NCBI GenBank assembly: GCA_021904315.1
Contig: CM038914.1
Coordinates: forward strand, 21,935,065-21,999,064
DNA length: 64,000 nucleotides
From: Sphagnum magellanicum
Lineage: Eukaryota; Streptophyta; Sphagnopsida; Sphagnales; Sphagnaceae
Reading direction: 5' to 3'
Made by a program: the position numbers and the translations under genes. This document shows positions 25,051 through 36,960 of this stretch, piece after piece. How positions within the stretch are numbered: the first letter of the stretch is position 1; every line of letters starts with the position of its first letter. Under the pieces are notes generated by a model. That model saw only the letters and a program-made list of their open reading frames with translations, ran no database searches and had not been told where the DNA came from.

Positions 25051-26290
25051 GCCACTCTAGTGCAATAAGCAACAAGAGCAATTTACTCCTCCATACATCC
25101 CAAAACATTGGAAAAAAAAGGTGGGCCATTTAGTCCCTGTGATCATTGTGGATATAAGGCAGACATTAGTCTCCAGAGAAAATGGCAATACAGGGGAGAG
25201 AGCACTCGTGATACGAGAGAGTGGCTGGATCTACCATGTCCCTCTTGTCTACTGCTGGTGAGTGTCTCTGAGTTTCAAGCATATACCTGAAAAGGCCTGA
25301 GCTGCCATCTGAAACTCCAAAAAGGTTACAGATCTTTGGCAGGTAGGGATTTTTCTTTGGCTTGGTTTTATTTACATGAGCTTGCCTCAAAGGTGGCTAG
25401 TTCTGGTTGTGCTAGTGAACATCACTGGCACTGTCATATGTAATGTACACTAGAAGGGTGAATTGCCCTACGGAGGTCATCTTTGCCATAGAATTATTTT
25501 TTTCACATCTGCAGAAACTCTGCAGCAACAGATCTGCACTAAGTTGGCAAACATTATGTGGACACAAGTGCAATTCATTGAATTGAGCAACACAATCATC
25601 CAAGAGGAAGAAATGGGTAAGTAAACCATTTCCATATACGGATGCACAGTGAATCTTGTGGAATATGAAGGTACAAGTATGCAAATAATGTTGTTGTATT
25701 TGGTGGTCCCTTTCCTTTTTGTGTGGGAAAAATCACATTGCTATTATAGGCAAATAGGTTGAAACCAACACCATAATACATTAGTCTCCATGGATGATAT
25801 TGGATTCTGGTTTTGCTGGGGGAAGTGTTCTCATGGTGGTAATGACCTCACACTATGTTAACACAAGCGTGGAGCCCAAGGTCTGGCATGGCACTGAGGG
25901 TTACATGGGGGTTTATATTATTCTTTGCAAGTTAGCTGCAAATACAAAAGAGAAATTAGGTCAGGTTTTTTGTAGATGTATAATCCTGTTTCACTCCTGA
26001 TGTTTGTTTGAATTATTGCAATTTTGAAATTTCATTCCAGCGCAATGTTCATGGTGTCAACAACCTGTATTATGATACAGGTTTTTTCTTATGCATTGTT
26101 TATGGAGAATAAACAAATGGGGCATGTGTAGAACACTGAAAATTGTGATCACTGGAATAAGCATGTTTTACTTAAATGAACTTGTACCTAGTTCAATTAA
26201 CATATCTTCCTTACCAAAAATTGAAGTTCAACATCATCAGCAAAAAGTGACCGAGTGGCTGGTCACTTTCTAACCAATTGTAATGCTGAG
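25051..26290. other. 3' region of the TBL gene
   Basis: This stretch probably contains the TBL 3' untranslated region; an AATAAA lies at 26,108. A perfect 9 bp hairpin (AACCTGTAT/ATACAGGTT, 26,062-26,083) precedes a T run. No gene is seen. Confidence 0.4.
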
Positions 26291-26329
26291 AATATGTTTG
26301 CCTAACCCTCTGCAAAGGCTCAACTACCA

Positions 26330-26745
26330 TTGGGCCAGAGTGAACTACCACCCACCAGCACACCATGCAGGATGGATGGTATGTGGACATGAAACACTCT
26401 TTCATTGCATTCATGTCCTGTAGGTAAGCACAGTGGTTAGCCATGTACTAACTATCCAAATATATCTACTTACCAATTAGCCATCAAGTTACCTCACATC
26501 TTCACCTATGTAAATAGTAACCACTTACATTACCTTTTATTGTTTTCATTGTATTCATGTTCTGCAGCTAACCACATTCGGTAACTATGTATTAACTAGT
26601 CTTCATTATCAAGCCAGTTGTTAATAACCCACCAGCCAGTTCTCAATTTTTTGATAACCACCTGGTGCGAAAGTTTGAAAATCTAATAACCTACCTGGAT
26701 GACCTAATCATCATCATGGTAGGTTAGCAATCTACCAAGAGCATA
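26330..26745 (+). repeat. Partial copy of the GTGAACCAGCACC repeat family (candidate)
   Basis: The segment AATAACCTACCTGGATGACC at about 26,683 and the preceding CCAGCCAGTT..TTGATAACC closely match the interior of the element at 53,574-54,153. A diverged end GGGCCAGAGTGAACTACCAC occurs at about 26,334. Boundaries are eroded. Confidence 0.45.
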
Positions 26746-27409
26746 TTTTTCCTCAGGTGCTTGCAGGGTATTTCAAAAAATAGAAGGCTCATTTGCATTG
26801 TTGATTCACTATTAAGCCTCCAGAAGCTGAGGACAGCTCATAGATGCTGCGGGTTTCATAGATCCAAGGTAATGGACTGAATGAGTTGTTGATGACTGAT
26901 GGCAAGATGACTAGGGCAAGACAACAATCTGGATTTTGTAGATGAACCAACAACACTTGCTGATCCATAGTGAAAATATTATTGCACAGAGAAACACAAT
27001 GAATACACATTCAAAGGCTCATTTACATTTTTTGATTCACTAAAAAGCCCCCATTTGAGCAATATCGATTCACTAGAGATCCCTCACTCTCTTGAAGCAT
27101 TATCATTCCTGACTATTGATTTTGCTAGAAACCCCATGCCTTGAGCATAAACACTAGATCCTTAACAATGCACAGTTACACAATCCCTGCCAGGTCAGGT
27201 ATCAAGATGAAGGTTGTACTTTCCTTCAATCAAGCAGGGATGCAAAAGAATGTACAGGAATGCCAACAAAGCGGCAGCTTTTTCACCTTGCATTTCAGGG
27301 GCTTGCCATTTTTCTGAAGAAACCTAGGATTGCATCATTTGAAAATCCATTACCTGGACAAATTTGCTGTACCAACAGGGTAAGGTTTGTGTTTGTGGAA
27401 CATAAAATC
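26746..27409. other. Intergenic stretch between convergent genes
   Basis: Nothing recognised. It probably includes the 3' untranslated region of the minus-strand gene at 27,410-30,144. Confidence 0.4.
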
Positions 27410-30144
27410 CTAATTGTAAGTAGGTGACGGTCTTGAACAGCACATGCACGAAGGTCTCCATCGTCGCTTATGCCGTAAATATCGCCGATCAGGCTGTGCC
27501 ATTCTTACAGGACTGCTGTTCCATTCAGTTGCAAATCTGCAAAACCCCAAAACAAAACCTGCCATCAGAACCACCCAGTCAAACATCCACGGAATGGCAG
27601 GAAGATAAAAACAAAGAACCCAGGAGTCTCTGAAAGGGGCAGACCAATTTGCTTGCTTACATGGGAAATGCAAAAGAACGATTGCTTGCCGCACTACTAT
27701 CAGATCGGTAAGAAATGCTCCCCGAAAAAGGAACCTGGCCTGAATGATTGGGTGCTCCAGGGTACGAGATAGACCCAGAATAGGCTGCAGGTATCGGACC
27801 TGAATACGCAATTGGTCCTGAGAATGGAATTGGCACCAGATCCGCATATGTGCCCACATCTGAGACTGATTTCTCATGCAACCTTGATGAGTCTCCATCA
27901 CTTCCAGTATGTGTCTTAGCCTGACTACCCGGAGAATCATGCCCTTGACTTAACCTGTCTGAGCTGTCCAATGGATCCACTGTGTTAAGTGCATCTCCAC
28001 TGTGGTGCACAGTATTAGTATAATAATGGCCACTTGGAAATTCATTGTTGTCCACTGACTCTCCCTGTTTTCCATCATCAATAGCCAACTTATCATGATC
28101 ATTAGGCAGTTGTTGCTCCAGCTCTTGCGGATATGGAAGGAATAAATTATCTGCTTCAACCTTAGCTGATGATGTAGCAGTTGCAGGTATCTCCGTCGCT
28201 GCTGCTGCTGCTGCTGCTGCTGCATGCAAAGCAGCCTCTGTATCCTTGGATGAGCTTGCCATTAGATCATTTGCAAAAGGAACCACTGTTTCACCTTCAG
28301 CAGACTCTCTTGAAGTGGCTGACATATCTGCCTCCTTTTGTGAGTTTGCAAATATTGCACTTGCTGCCTTTGGCATCTCAGACAGCTCAAGATTGAGAGC
28401 TTCTGCTGCTGGTATCTCTGGGGCCTCCTTAGTGGCAGTGCTTGGAACTTCTGCAGGTAGCGCATGGAATACATCAAAGGTGATGGGCAGTTCCCCTAGT
28501 GACAATTCCCCTTCACTCTCATCTGCTCTTTCAAGGAATCTGTAAACAATCACACAAGTTCCAAATTTTCATCAACAACATGAAAAGATGATAGTATACT
28601 CTACATGGTCATAGACTTAATTGGCTAGGCCACAGCTTTCAAGTCTGGCAATCTAAACCCACTTCTTCAAACACTCAACTCCCTCATCTCCAGGAGATAG
28701 TTACACTAAGTCAATCAAATAAGAAATCCACAACTTCCTCATTCCCTAACAACCTCAAGCACCTAAAACCTTCTACTTGGAGGAGCACTTCCCTTGTACA
28801 TTGGAGAAGCTTCTACTAAGAGTGCTGACTGAATCCTCCATAGTAGCTCAAGGAAAGAAATCAAGAGGCTATATTGATAAGCATATTGAGAGCTGCAACA
28901 TCTCATTCTCTTCACATGCGTTCTTGTGAACTAAACAACCTCTGGCTACTGTAACATTAAGAGTCTGGGGTGGCAGATTATGTCATTTTCTTGACCACAT
29001 TATATGACCTAATCTTCCAATGATGATGATAAACTCATAATAGTGACCAAAATTTGTCACGTGTTGAAAATGAATTTATAAAAAATCATTGAATCTGCCA
29101 AACCCAGACCTTAATGCCAAGAAATGGTCTTGTCATTGCACATTATGTTGGGTAAGGCACCAGCAAGCCCTTAGTCTATTATCTTGAGTGTGGTGCCTAG
29201 CTCACCCTAACAGACTCACTTGTCCCTTATCCAACATAATGGGCAGTTTCTTGACCATTCCATAGTACATTGTGCGTAACTATTAAAACCAGATATTCAG
29301 ACCTGGGATTGTCTTCTTGGATGATGGCAGGTTCCATTAGGCGTACTGCTCCATCCTTCTCAAGGTTTGCCTGCACATTCTCTTGATTCGGAATGTCAGC
29401 CTGTGGCTGATTGCCATCAGTCTGTAGTGGTGTTATCAGTGAGTTCTCATCTGTTGCCTCTGACAACAACATAACATGTAAATTTGCTGGAGCAGATGCA
29501 TCAGAACCTCTTGTTCGATTGAGATTATCATTAGGTTCCTCCTCAAAATGTGTTTCCTGCTCTTGTGGTTGTACACTCATGATTGCTTCCAATTTACCAT
29601 CTGAAAGTTCTGAACCTGCTGCCAAGACTGTGGTGGTGCCCTGAGTTTCTACTACTTCTTGCAACCTCTGCTGTTCATCAACTCCTAATTCTTCTGGAGC
29701 TGTCGTATGATTGATTGCAACTCCTTGTTCAACAGCACTGCCTGAGATTCTTTGCAGTTCTGTAACCCCAAGGTCTTTACCATTTGGCTTTGATAAGTTG
29801 CCATTCCTATTTGCTGCTGCTGCTGCTCGAAAAGGAAGCCGGCGTAGCCTGTTGATATGAAAGGAAGGAAGATCATTATCATCAATCTCCTCAATAGGGT
29901 GAACTGATGATGCAGCAGGTATGCTCACAAATGACCAGCTTGCCTTTGCACCTGGCATGCCTTTTTCTTCTTCGTCTTCTGCTTCTTCTTCTTTTCTGTT
30001 GTTGTTGTTGTGGTGCTGGGAGACTTCATCCCCTGCTGCTGCTGCTGCTGCTACAGCAGATGCTGCGCCAGATCTTCCTGCATCAGCAGCAGCAGCAGCA
30101 GCAGCAGCTCCTCCAGCTTCATCTCTTGTCAAGTCCATTGGCAT
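27410..30144 (-). CDS. Plant-specific protein with SFAFP...EWNSSPVRM C-terminal block (gar2-related type)
   Basis: Exons are 30,144-29,303, 28,539-27,661 and 27,536-27,410 on the minus strand. They give 615 residues with phase-matched GT-AG introns of 763 and 124 nt. The protein is mostly disordered: poly-Ala runs near residues 12-40, an acidic EEEAEDEEE stretch, another poly-Ala run in exon 2 coded by GCA/GCT repeats, and Ser/Pro/Gly-rich sequence with repeated FSG/YSG motifs. The end is highly ordered in sequence: SFAFP (569-573), EWNSSPVRM (578-586) and a basic, Cys-containing tail RRWRPSCMCC. I recall this tail from land-plant proteins labelled '18S pre-ribosomal assembly protein gar2-related' in Arabidopsis. 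That name rests on weak similarity and the function is unknown. The block is split across introns, which supports the model. The ATG at 30,144 is followed by another in frame two codons later. Confidence 0.8.
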
Positions 30145-31254
30145 TCCGCTGCTGACCCTATTTTTTTACCATAACTCAGAGCCACCTCCACTTATTAAAC
30201 ACACAGAAGAGGCGGCTGGTGTGAGCAGCTCCTCCACAACGACTTCATCAATCTCCAAAAACCCACTGTTCTCGACCTAGACGATTATTGTTCCCGTTCT
30301 GATGCCACAACTGCAATTGCAACAGAACCTAAAAGCACAACCCAACTTGGAGAATCCGGCTAAATCCACGCCCTACTACTAGTTCTCCAAGCTTCTTCAT
30401 GGAGCAAAACTGCTAGCCACTCTGCAACTGCACCTCCTCCTTGATCAATACCCATTGGTAGAAACCCACAAAACTGAGAGATTTCGGAACTGGATTTTGC
30501 GCTTCCTGTGGATGCGAAACACTCACAAGTAAGTTTTTTGTTGCTACTCCAATGTTGTTCAGGACTGGACATAGCTCATCATCCACTCCATCTGAGATCT
30601 TTGTCATTGCCGGCAGCCGCATCGAAGCCCATCATCTCTCCTAACGCAAAGAAGAAGAAGACCCATCTCTCTGCTTGCTTCCCCAGTGTTGATACTCTTC
30701 TGAATGGGTCGGAGAGTAACCCCCACTTCCTTCCAACCTTTTCCTCGAAACCTAATCAGAAACCACCCGAACGTGCAAGTGATTTTCCTGAGTAACAAAG
30801 AAAAAAAATCCTTCCACCTTTGCAACACAACAAGAAGTCGTATTCTGAACAAGCGCTTGCAACCCAATGCTCAAAGCTGTACCTCCAAGCTTTGTGTTCA
30901 CAAAAGCTTGATCCGGACCCTAACCTCTCCGCACACAAAAAAAATCACCAACAAAACAACCTCTACCTCATGCTTCTTCTTCTTCTTCTTCTTCAATCAC
31001 ACAGTTTTCAGCCTTTCCTCCACAACCCAAGCACCACAAAACCCTGAGGTTTTTTTTTCCCCTTCAAAACCAAAAACCAAAACCTCCCAAAAAAATTTCC
31101 TTCGCAACCCAAAACGGATTCCAAAGCTACGAAACCAAAAAGAACTTCAACCTCGCAGTGTACCAATCTCTCTGCCGCTGCTGCTGCTATTGTTCCGGAA
31201 AAACATTCCTCTGCGCGCAGACATCACCAAATCTCTTCTTCCTCACAAAACCAC
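30145..31254 (-). other. 5' leader / promoter region of the gar2-related gene
   Basis: This C- and A-rich stretch with a (CTT)n run near 30,970-30,990 reads as GAA-rich leader on the minus strand. A 244-codon frame on the plus strand (30,704-31,438) lacks family resemblance and is low-complexity. Confidence 0.4.
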
Positions 31255-31660
31255 CTGCCCTCGCGCTCTTGCGTCTTTCTTCCCTCGCCGGGCGGGCAGC
31301 CCAGATCAACAATATACCAAAAGACATTCTTTTTATCTGCCAGTTTGTTTTTCCACTTCGACACCGGAAAAAAAAATCTCTCCCCTCATTCGACCCCAAT
31401 CCGTCCAACGTGTAAAATGTCAGACCGAAAGTCCGTAGCCTGGAAAGCTAGTGTTTATAAACCTTCCCTCCCCTGGGCGTCTTGCCCCTTTCTTCCTTCG
31501 TTCTGTCAGCCCAACAACCGACTAAAAGATATTCCTTTTATCTACCAGTTCTTTTTCCCTTCCACACAGGAAAAAAAACCTTCGCTCACTCGCTTGCACC
31601 CAATCCGTCCAACATATAAAATATCAGACCGAAAGTCCATAGGCTGGGAAAGCTTGGAGA
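31255..31660. repeat. ~205 bp tandem duplication upstream of the gar2-related gene
   Basis: Two adjacent copies (about 31,255-31,455 and 31,460-31,660) share, in order, CTTTCTTCC, TAAAAGATATTC-like, CTTTTTATCT..CCAGTT, CAATCCGTCCAAC, CAGACCGAAAGTCC and GGAAAGCT. The CAGACCGAAA anchors lie at 31,421 and 31,625, giving an offset of 204 bp. The copies are diverged and about 1.1-1.5 kb upstream of the ATG. Confidence 0.8.
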
Positions 31661-32170
31661 GCCCGATGCACAAACAAAGTGCATAGTTTTACTCAACAGT
31701 CCAGATATTTATCCAATGGGTATTATGACCTCAGCCCTCCTCATCATCATCTGAGATCTCTTTTACGCCCTGTGGGAGTTCCTTGCTCAGGATGTGTAGG
31801 CCCAGAAAGTGATGCCAAAGTCCATAGTGTGACCACTTTGAGATGCTGGCCAAGTTCACAATCCTTTTTTGGGTGAACCAGTGATGTGCTTCACTTGCTT
31901 AACTCGGTGCATTCATGTTCGAATACATTTTGTTAAGTTCACTTCTCTCACTTCATACATTCATGGTATGCAGCCAATGCATTTAATAGCAATCGCCCAA
32001 ACTATGTTTGCCCATTCCATGCACACACGAATTGTACATGATCTTCTTCTATTCATGTTTGAAATACCTTTTTTAAGGTTCACTTCACTTACTTCACACA
32101 GATATTCTTGATCATTGTGCTTTGGGTTAAATATGCTTCTCCTTCAAACATGATGCACATTTAATTTGTT

Positions 32171-32471
32171 GGCCTTGCCTACTACCAAGGCAAGGATATT
32201 GTGTTTAGATTCATTTTAGAGTATAGTAAGTAGCCTAATGGATTTTGGCCCCTTGGTAATAATAGGTTTATTTTTATATGAGGATTTTTGAAAAATGATA
32301 ATTTGGTTTGTGTTGAAATTTGAGATTAGTTACAAGAGTTATAATCTCTTGAAGGATTTTGGTTTGCTTTAGAGGATTTTTTGAAGATTATTTTTTTGCA
32401 TGGTCAAATATTTGAGTTTTCATTACTTCTTCTTTTGCCTAAAGATACTTTTTCATGTAAATGGCAAGGCC
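32171..32471 (-). mobile_element. MITE-like element with GGCCTTGCC termini, copy 2
   Basis: This is the reverse-orientation partner of 2970-3265. The ends are GGCCTTGCC and GGCAAGGCC, and the interior is collinear along its whole length, with 301 versus 296 bp. Confidence 0.7.
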
Positions 32472-32832
32472 GCAGTGTGACACATCCCTTGGTTTCTCTC
32501 TCTCTATCTCTCTCATCAAAAGCTTGTTGTGAACACTCACATTTCCTATTAGTACTCGCCCTTTGGAATCCCTCAACAATAAGTTTCAAATATATCAATA
32601 GCAGTATCTAGCTAGGTAAGTTTTTGCCACTTGTATGCAAAAGACAACTGGAGAATCAAAAATTTGAATTACTTTATTGTCGTCATCTTTGTCTTCATTC
32701 CCTTCCCCCATAGTTTTCCCCAAAAGTGGGTAATTGAATCTTTTTCCAGGATGGATGCAAGCAGCACCAAATAGCAATGTTGACTCACTCTTGTGCCTGC
32801 CATCCATTTCAAAGGTTCCTAGTTCCGCCTTT

Positions 32833-33032
32833 GGTGAACCAGCACCCGCTTTTGTACCATGGTAAAAATCCCAAGATCAATTTAAATTATTTCTAAATAG
32901 TACAAAAATCCCACGCTTATACTAAATCAGATTCTCTGAGTTCAAATCTAACAATTTTTTGAGATTAATGTGGCCACTAAAAGGATTCACTCAAAAAGGT
33001 GAAGAACCAATGTGGGTGCTGCTGGTTCACCC
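32833..33032 (+). mobile_element. GTGAACCAGCACC-family inverted-repeat element, short copy
   Basis: The left end is GGTGAACCAGCACCCG and the reverse complement of the right end is GGTGAACCAGCAGCACCCAC. The right third matches the element at 53,574-54,153 through GGCCACTAAAAGG, CACTCAA, AAGGTGAAG and GGTTCACCCTGGCCC. It is 200 bp long and non-coding. It directly abuts the minisatellite at 33,044. Confidence 0.7.
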
Positions 33033-33043
33033 TGGCCCCCCAG

Positions 33044-33382
33044 TTCTAACCAGTGTTGTCCAGTTCCAGGAACTACCCGTGCTGTCCAGTCCCTATAACT
33101 GGAAACGTTGGTTCCAACTAATGTTGTCCAGTTCCAGTAACTGCAAAAAAAAAGGTCCAACTTCCAACCAGTGTTGGTCCAGTTCCAGTAACTTGCAAGG
33201 CTCCGAACTAGTGTTATCCAGTTGGAGTAACTTAAAAGGTAGGTTCCAAGTTCCGACCAGTATTGTCCAGTTCCAGTAACTTGCAAGGTTCCCAACTACT
33301 AGTGATAGATATCCAGTTGGAGTAACTTGAAAGTTAGGTTCCAAGTTCCAACCAGTGCTGTCCAGTTCCAGTAACTTGAGAG
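33044..33382 (+). repeat. ~48 bp minisatellite, about seven units
   Basis: CCAGTTCCAGTAACTT or CCAGTTGGAGTAACTT recurs at about 33,060, 33,128, 33,179, 33,218, 33,267, 33,313 and 33,362, joined by GTTCCAACCAGTGTTGT-like spacers. The array keeps several frames open on the minus strand (repeating LLELD), which explains the overlapping frames there. Confidence 0.9.
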
Positions 33383-33784
33383 CTTCAGAAAAAATAAAGG
33401 GTAGGTGAAAGATAGATACTCTATGATGATGCCAGCCTCCCAAGTGGAGAACCCAGTCATGTGTGGGGCACAGGCTGAGCTCAGTTGTTGAGGGATTCTC
33501 ACAAATCTCAAGGAAGTTGGGTGAGGAAATTTGTCACCTAACTACCTGTTCCCCCCCTTCCTCCTCCTCCTCCTCCTCCCCCAGAACAAGAGATCTTCTG
33601 GTTGTTTGTGTGGGGGGAGGGAGAGAGGGGAAAGGGCCCCACCCCACCACACCTTGTCTGCCACCCAACCCAAATATACCAAAGTTTTTGGAGCCAGAAG
33701 GAGATGATGCCCACACTTTGAATCCCTCACTATACTAGGTATACACACACCCCCAAACTTTTGAAGCCTTCTCAGAATTGCTGT

Positions 33785-34080
33785 CACTCAATAAACCCTA
33801 AACCCTTCCCCCCACCACAAAGACCTGCTCCTGTATTTGTAGTGTAATTAATTGGAGGGCAACCCTAAACCCTAAACCTGGGCACCATGTTTTCCCTCCT
33901 CTGTTTGGGAGGGAGGAAGGGGGGAGTGGGAGGCATTTCAAAAATTCGGAATGACCCACTTTTGTTTTTCTTTTTTTCCCTTGATACCCAGTGGGTACCC
34001 TCCAGGTATCACCAAACAAATCAGAGTAGGTCCTTATGCTCCATGAAGCCCATGGCTCTGGCCTTCACCCAACACTTACA
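33785..34080 (+). repeat. Dispersed repeat with CCCTAAA seed, copy 2
   Basis: The segment matches 575-860 in direct orientation (AAACCCTAAACCC, AAAGACCTGCTCC, GTGTAATTA, GATACCC..GGTATCAC, CAGAGTAGGT). It carries a second AACCCTAAACCCTAAACC at about 33,862. Confidence 0.6.
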
Positions 34081-35950
34081 TATATCTCCACTCCAAGCTG
34101 GGTGACCAGCATCATCATCTTTGTATGAATGGGTTTCACTAGATGCCCTAGAACCTGTTGAGAAAGAAAGTCTTATATCCATTTGTACTGGGCTATCACC
34201 TTTCCTTCAAATTGTCTTTTTATTATTTGTTGTCAATTGTCACCATTTTCTTGTGGGATGCTTGCATGAGAAGGCCCTTTTGTAGTATAAAATACGAATG
34301 GTTTTTTTTTTCCCTCTTATGCTTAATGTCTCTTCAAATGACACATCTTCTATCTAGCAAGGTGCTTTCAAATACAAAGAAAAAGCCTTGGAGTACTATA
34401 CTCAAAGGTACCATCTCCCCTCCCAACATTGCACATCGACCATGTGGGGTGAAGGTGTGGGCGCCACAATTCCATACCAATGAGTCTTAGAAGAGTTGGC
34501 ATTGATGCATGGGACCTATCTAACCCTTGTTGAGATTATGAACCCGAGTGTAAAGGCTGAAGTTTTGGGAATCATGGGATGCATGTTAAGTATGAAAAGG
34601 GAGCATTCCAACTTCATAATGGTGTATGAAGGAGTTCACACCAAAAAATTCACAAGCAAACAATTATTATTACAAGCATAAGGGTTATGATAAGTCACAA
34701 CATTGTATTGAAAGCATAATACCCAACTATACATGAACACATAACATGCAAAATAAAATTATCCAGAAAGTTGAATAAACATAACACCAAAAGCTTGTGC
34801 TTGCTCCATACACAAGTTCTAACTGCAAATTCAACATCAAAGTTTTACATAACACCCCAACATGGCAAGAAACACGATTTTGCACCTAAACTTGATCTCA
34901 AAGTAGTTTTGCACCCAAGTTTTCGTGCTTGTCACAAAAACTCACACAAGCAAATTTGAACATTTTGATTTTGTTTTTGTGTCTTCTTGTATTTGTTTTC
35001 ATGTGGGCTCATAGAAAATATCAAAAAAATAAGAGGAAGAGAGTGTTGTTGTGTAGAAAGGAAGTTGTGCAACCACACACATTTGGAGCCCTTGGATCAC
35101 ACAAAGTGGGAGGTGGGATTCAAAGCTACAACCCAAAAACCAATAAGCTTGAGCTCTTTAGGTGAGGTTTAAATATTTCATTTATAATTTTTAATACAAA
35201 GCCATGGTGCTTACATGAATTGCTTGAGAAGATGAAGATTTTTTTACAATTGTAAAATGAATCACCTTAGCCTATGGCAAGCATTTCTTCTCTTGTTGTG
35301 GTCATTTTCCATGTTTTGTTACAAGATTTGTGAGAGCCTCCAAACCTTAATCAGTGCATGGTTAGCACAATCCTTCAAACAAGTTGACCCCAAGCTTCCA
35401 ATAGTTGTAGAACTTAACCAAGTCCCTTTTGAAGCCTCACCATAGCTTGGAACACAAATATGAAAATAGTGAATCCAACATTGCTTACTTTCACAAATGC
35501 AATCATCAATGAACATATTTTGACTCACTTGCCTATGGACCTTTCAATGTTGTGGCATTTTCGTTGAGATAGCAAATCATGATATAATGTTATAATCTAT
35601 ATACTATGACATGGAATGCACTTGAGATTTGTGAAATACAACATTTAAACTTATTACCACTAAACATTTTCAACCCAAAACATCCCAATGTGTTTTTTTA
35701 AATAGTGTTTGTGATTTGAAATGCATCGCCTTGAGTTTTATATCAACACATGTCACTTGCTAAAGCCTAATGATGAAGACAATTGACAAATTTTTTGAAG
35801 CAAATTTTGATTAAGAACTAAGCCTATCAAGAATGAAAGTATGTACACGACAACAATTTCATTTTTATAATTTTTGGGCCCATTTCAATTTTGTTTGGCT
35901 ATTTTAATATATTTGAATCTACAACTATGGATGCAACCTAAAATGTATGT
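34081..35950. other. Intergenic stretch, no supported gene
   Basis: Only short frames without recognisable domains are present. A short segment at about 34,505-34,570 resembles 50,205-50,275 (AACCC.AGTG.AAAGGCTGA), suggesting a shared old repeat. Confidence 0.4.
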
Positions 35951-35954
35951 TTGA

Positions 35955-36360
35955 ACCCTTTGCAATTATGAACTAGAAACCTCTTTGACATTCAATTGTG
36001 ATTATATGTAACTATGAATGGAGCTTTGAAAACAATTTGGGAGGTTTGTAGCTTATTCATGATGTTCTATTTTGATTTTATATTTATTTTTTGATCCTTC
36101 AAAAACCAAGGGGAGGGTTGTAGTTCATTTGGGGGTCTTTGGTGTTTTATTTTGATTATGTAGTTATGCTTGAACTTTTTAAAAACCAAGGGGAGGTCTA
36201 TAACTCATTCATGAGGTCTTTGAAGATATATTTTAATTTTGTATATATGAATGGACCTTTCAAACACCAATGGAAGGTTTTTTTGACCCCTATCATTTTG
36301 GGGTTTTATTTATTATAAATGTGGGTTTGAAAAACCTCAAATTCTAGTAGTTGAAGGTTT
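35955..36360 (+). repeat. ~78 bp degenerate tandem array
   Basis: The unit contains CAAAAACCAAGGGGAGG, a TTCAT.GGG.GGTCTTTG part and TTTTATTTTGATT.TGTA. The CCAAGGGGA anchors fall near 36,104, 36,184 and 36,262. Extra copies lie at about 37,515-37,680. Confidence 0.75.
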
Positions 36361-36659
36361 AGATTTTTTTTGTGAACATTACAATAAATCACAACCTTTC
36401 AAAAGGCTTAATTTGAATAAGGTGTTTGCATTGACCAAAATGATGTTCACTTTAACTAAAATTACAGGGCATTAAAGACACATGGTTCTTTTGACTAAAA
36501 TGACCATTTTGACCAAATGTTAAACCGTACATCTAGTCAAAAAAAACAAAAATTTTAAATGGTCCATGAAGATGCCCATGGCTTAGTCAAATCAACCATA
36601 TTGAATGGCCATGTTTAGTCAAATTGGCCATATTAATTTGATTAACTAGCCTACTAGTT

Positions 36660-36960
36660 ATGCCTATTAAGTTACCTACCTACCTACTTAAATATGTCCT
36701 ACCTATTTACTTATCTACCATCTACCTATATCTACCTACTTAAGCATATACCTATTTATGTACCTAGTTACATATTTATTTACCTACCTATCTACTTATC
36801 TATCTACCTACCTATTTATTTATCTATTTGTTTATTTATCTACCTACATACTTACCTACCTACTATCTACCTACCTATGTTTCACATTAATAAATACATA
36901 CATCTAAAAATATAGGTAGGTAAGCATGTGTACCTACCTATCTACTTAGTTAGTTTATTT
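36660..36960 (+). repeat. (ACCT)n / (ATCT)n degenerate tetranucleotide array
   Basis: The stretch is composed almost entirely of CTACCTAC, CTATCTAC and TTATTTAT variants. It is flanked by segments rich in TGACCAAA and GGTCAAA. A 73-codon Tyr/Leu/Ile frame across it is a by-product of the repeat. Confidence 0.85.

Noticed and set aside
26062-26083. Hairpin followed by a T run, like a bacterial terminator
   Set aside because: The DNA is plant nuclear, so a rho-independent terminator is not meaningful. The 9 bp stem may be chance.
27537-27940. Long minus-strand frame running upstream of the last gar2-related exon
   Set aside because: It lies opposite exon 2 in another frame. Only 27,536-27,410 is coding by the splice-site and family evidence.
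30704-31438. 244-codon plus-strand frame
   Set aside because: It is low-complexity, Lys/Asn/Ser/Pro-rich sequence over the minus-strand gene's leader and a tandem duplication, with no family resemblance.
33093-33443. Repeating LLELD minus-strand protein
   Set aside because: It is produced by the 48 bp minisatellite, and several frames stay open for the same reason.
36694-36915. Tyr/Leu/Ile-rich 73-codon frame resembling a membrane peptide
   Set aside because: It is a direct translation of the ACCT/ATCT tetranucleotide array.
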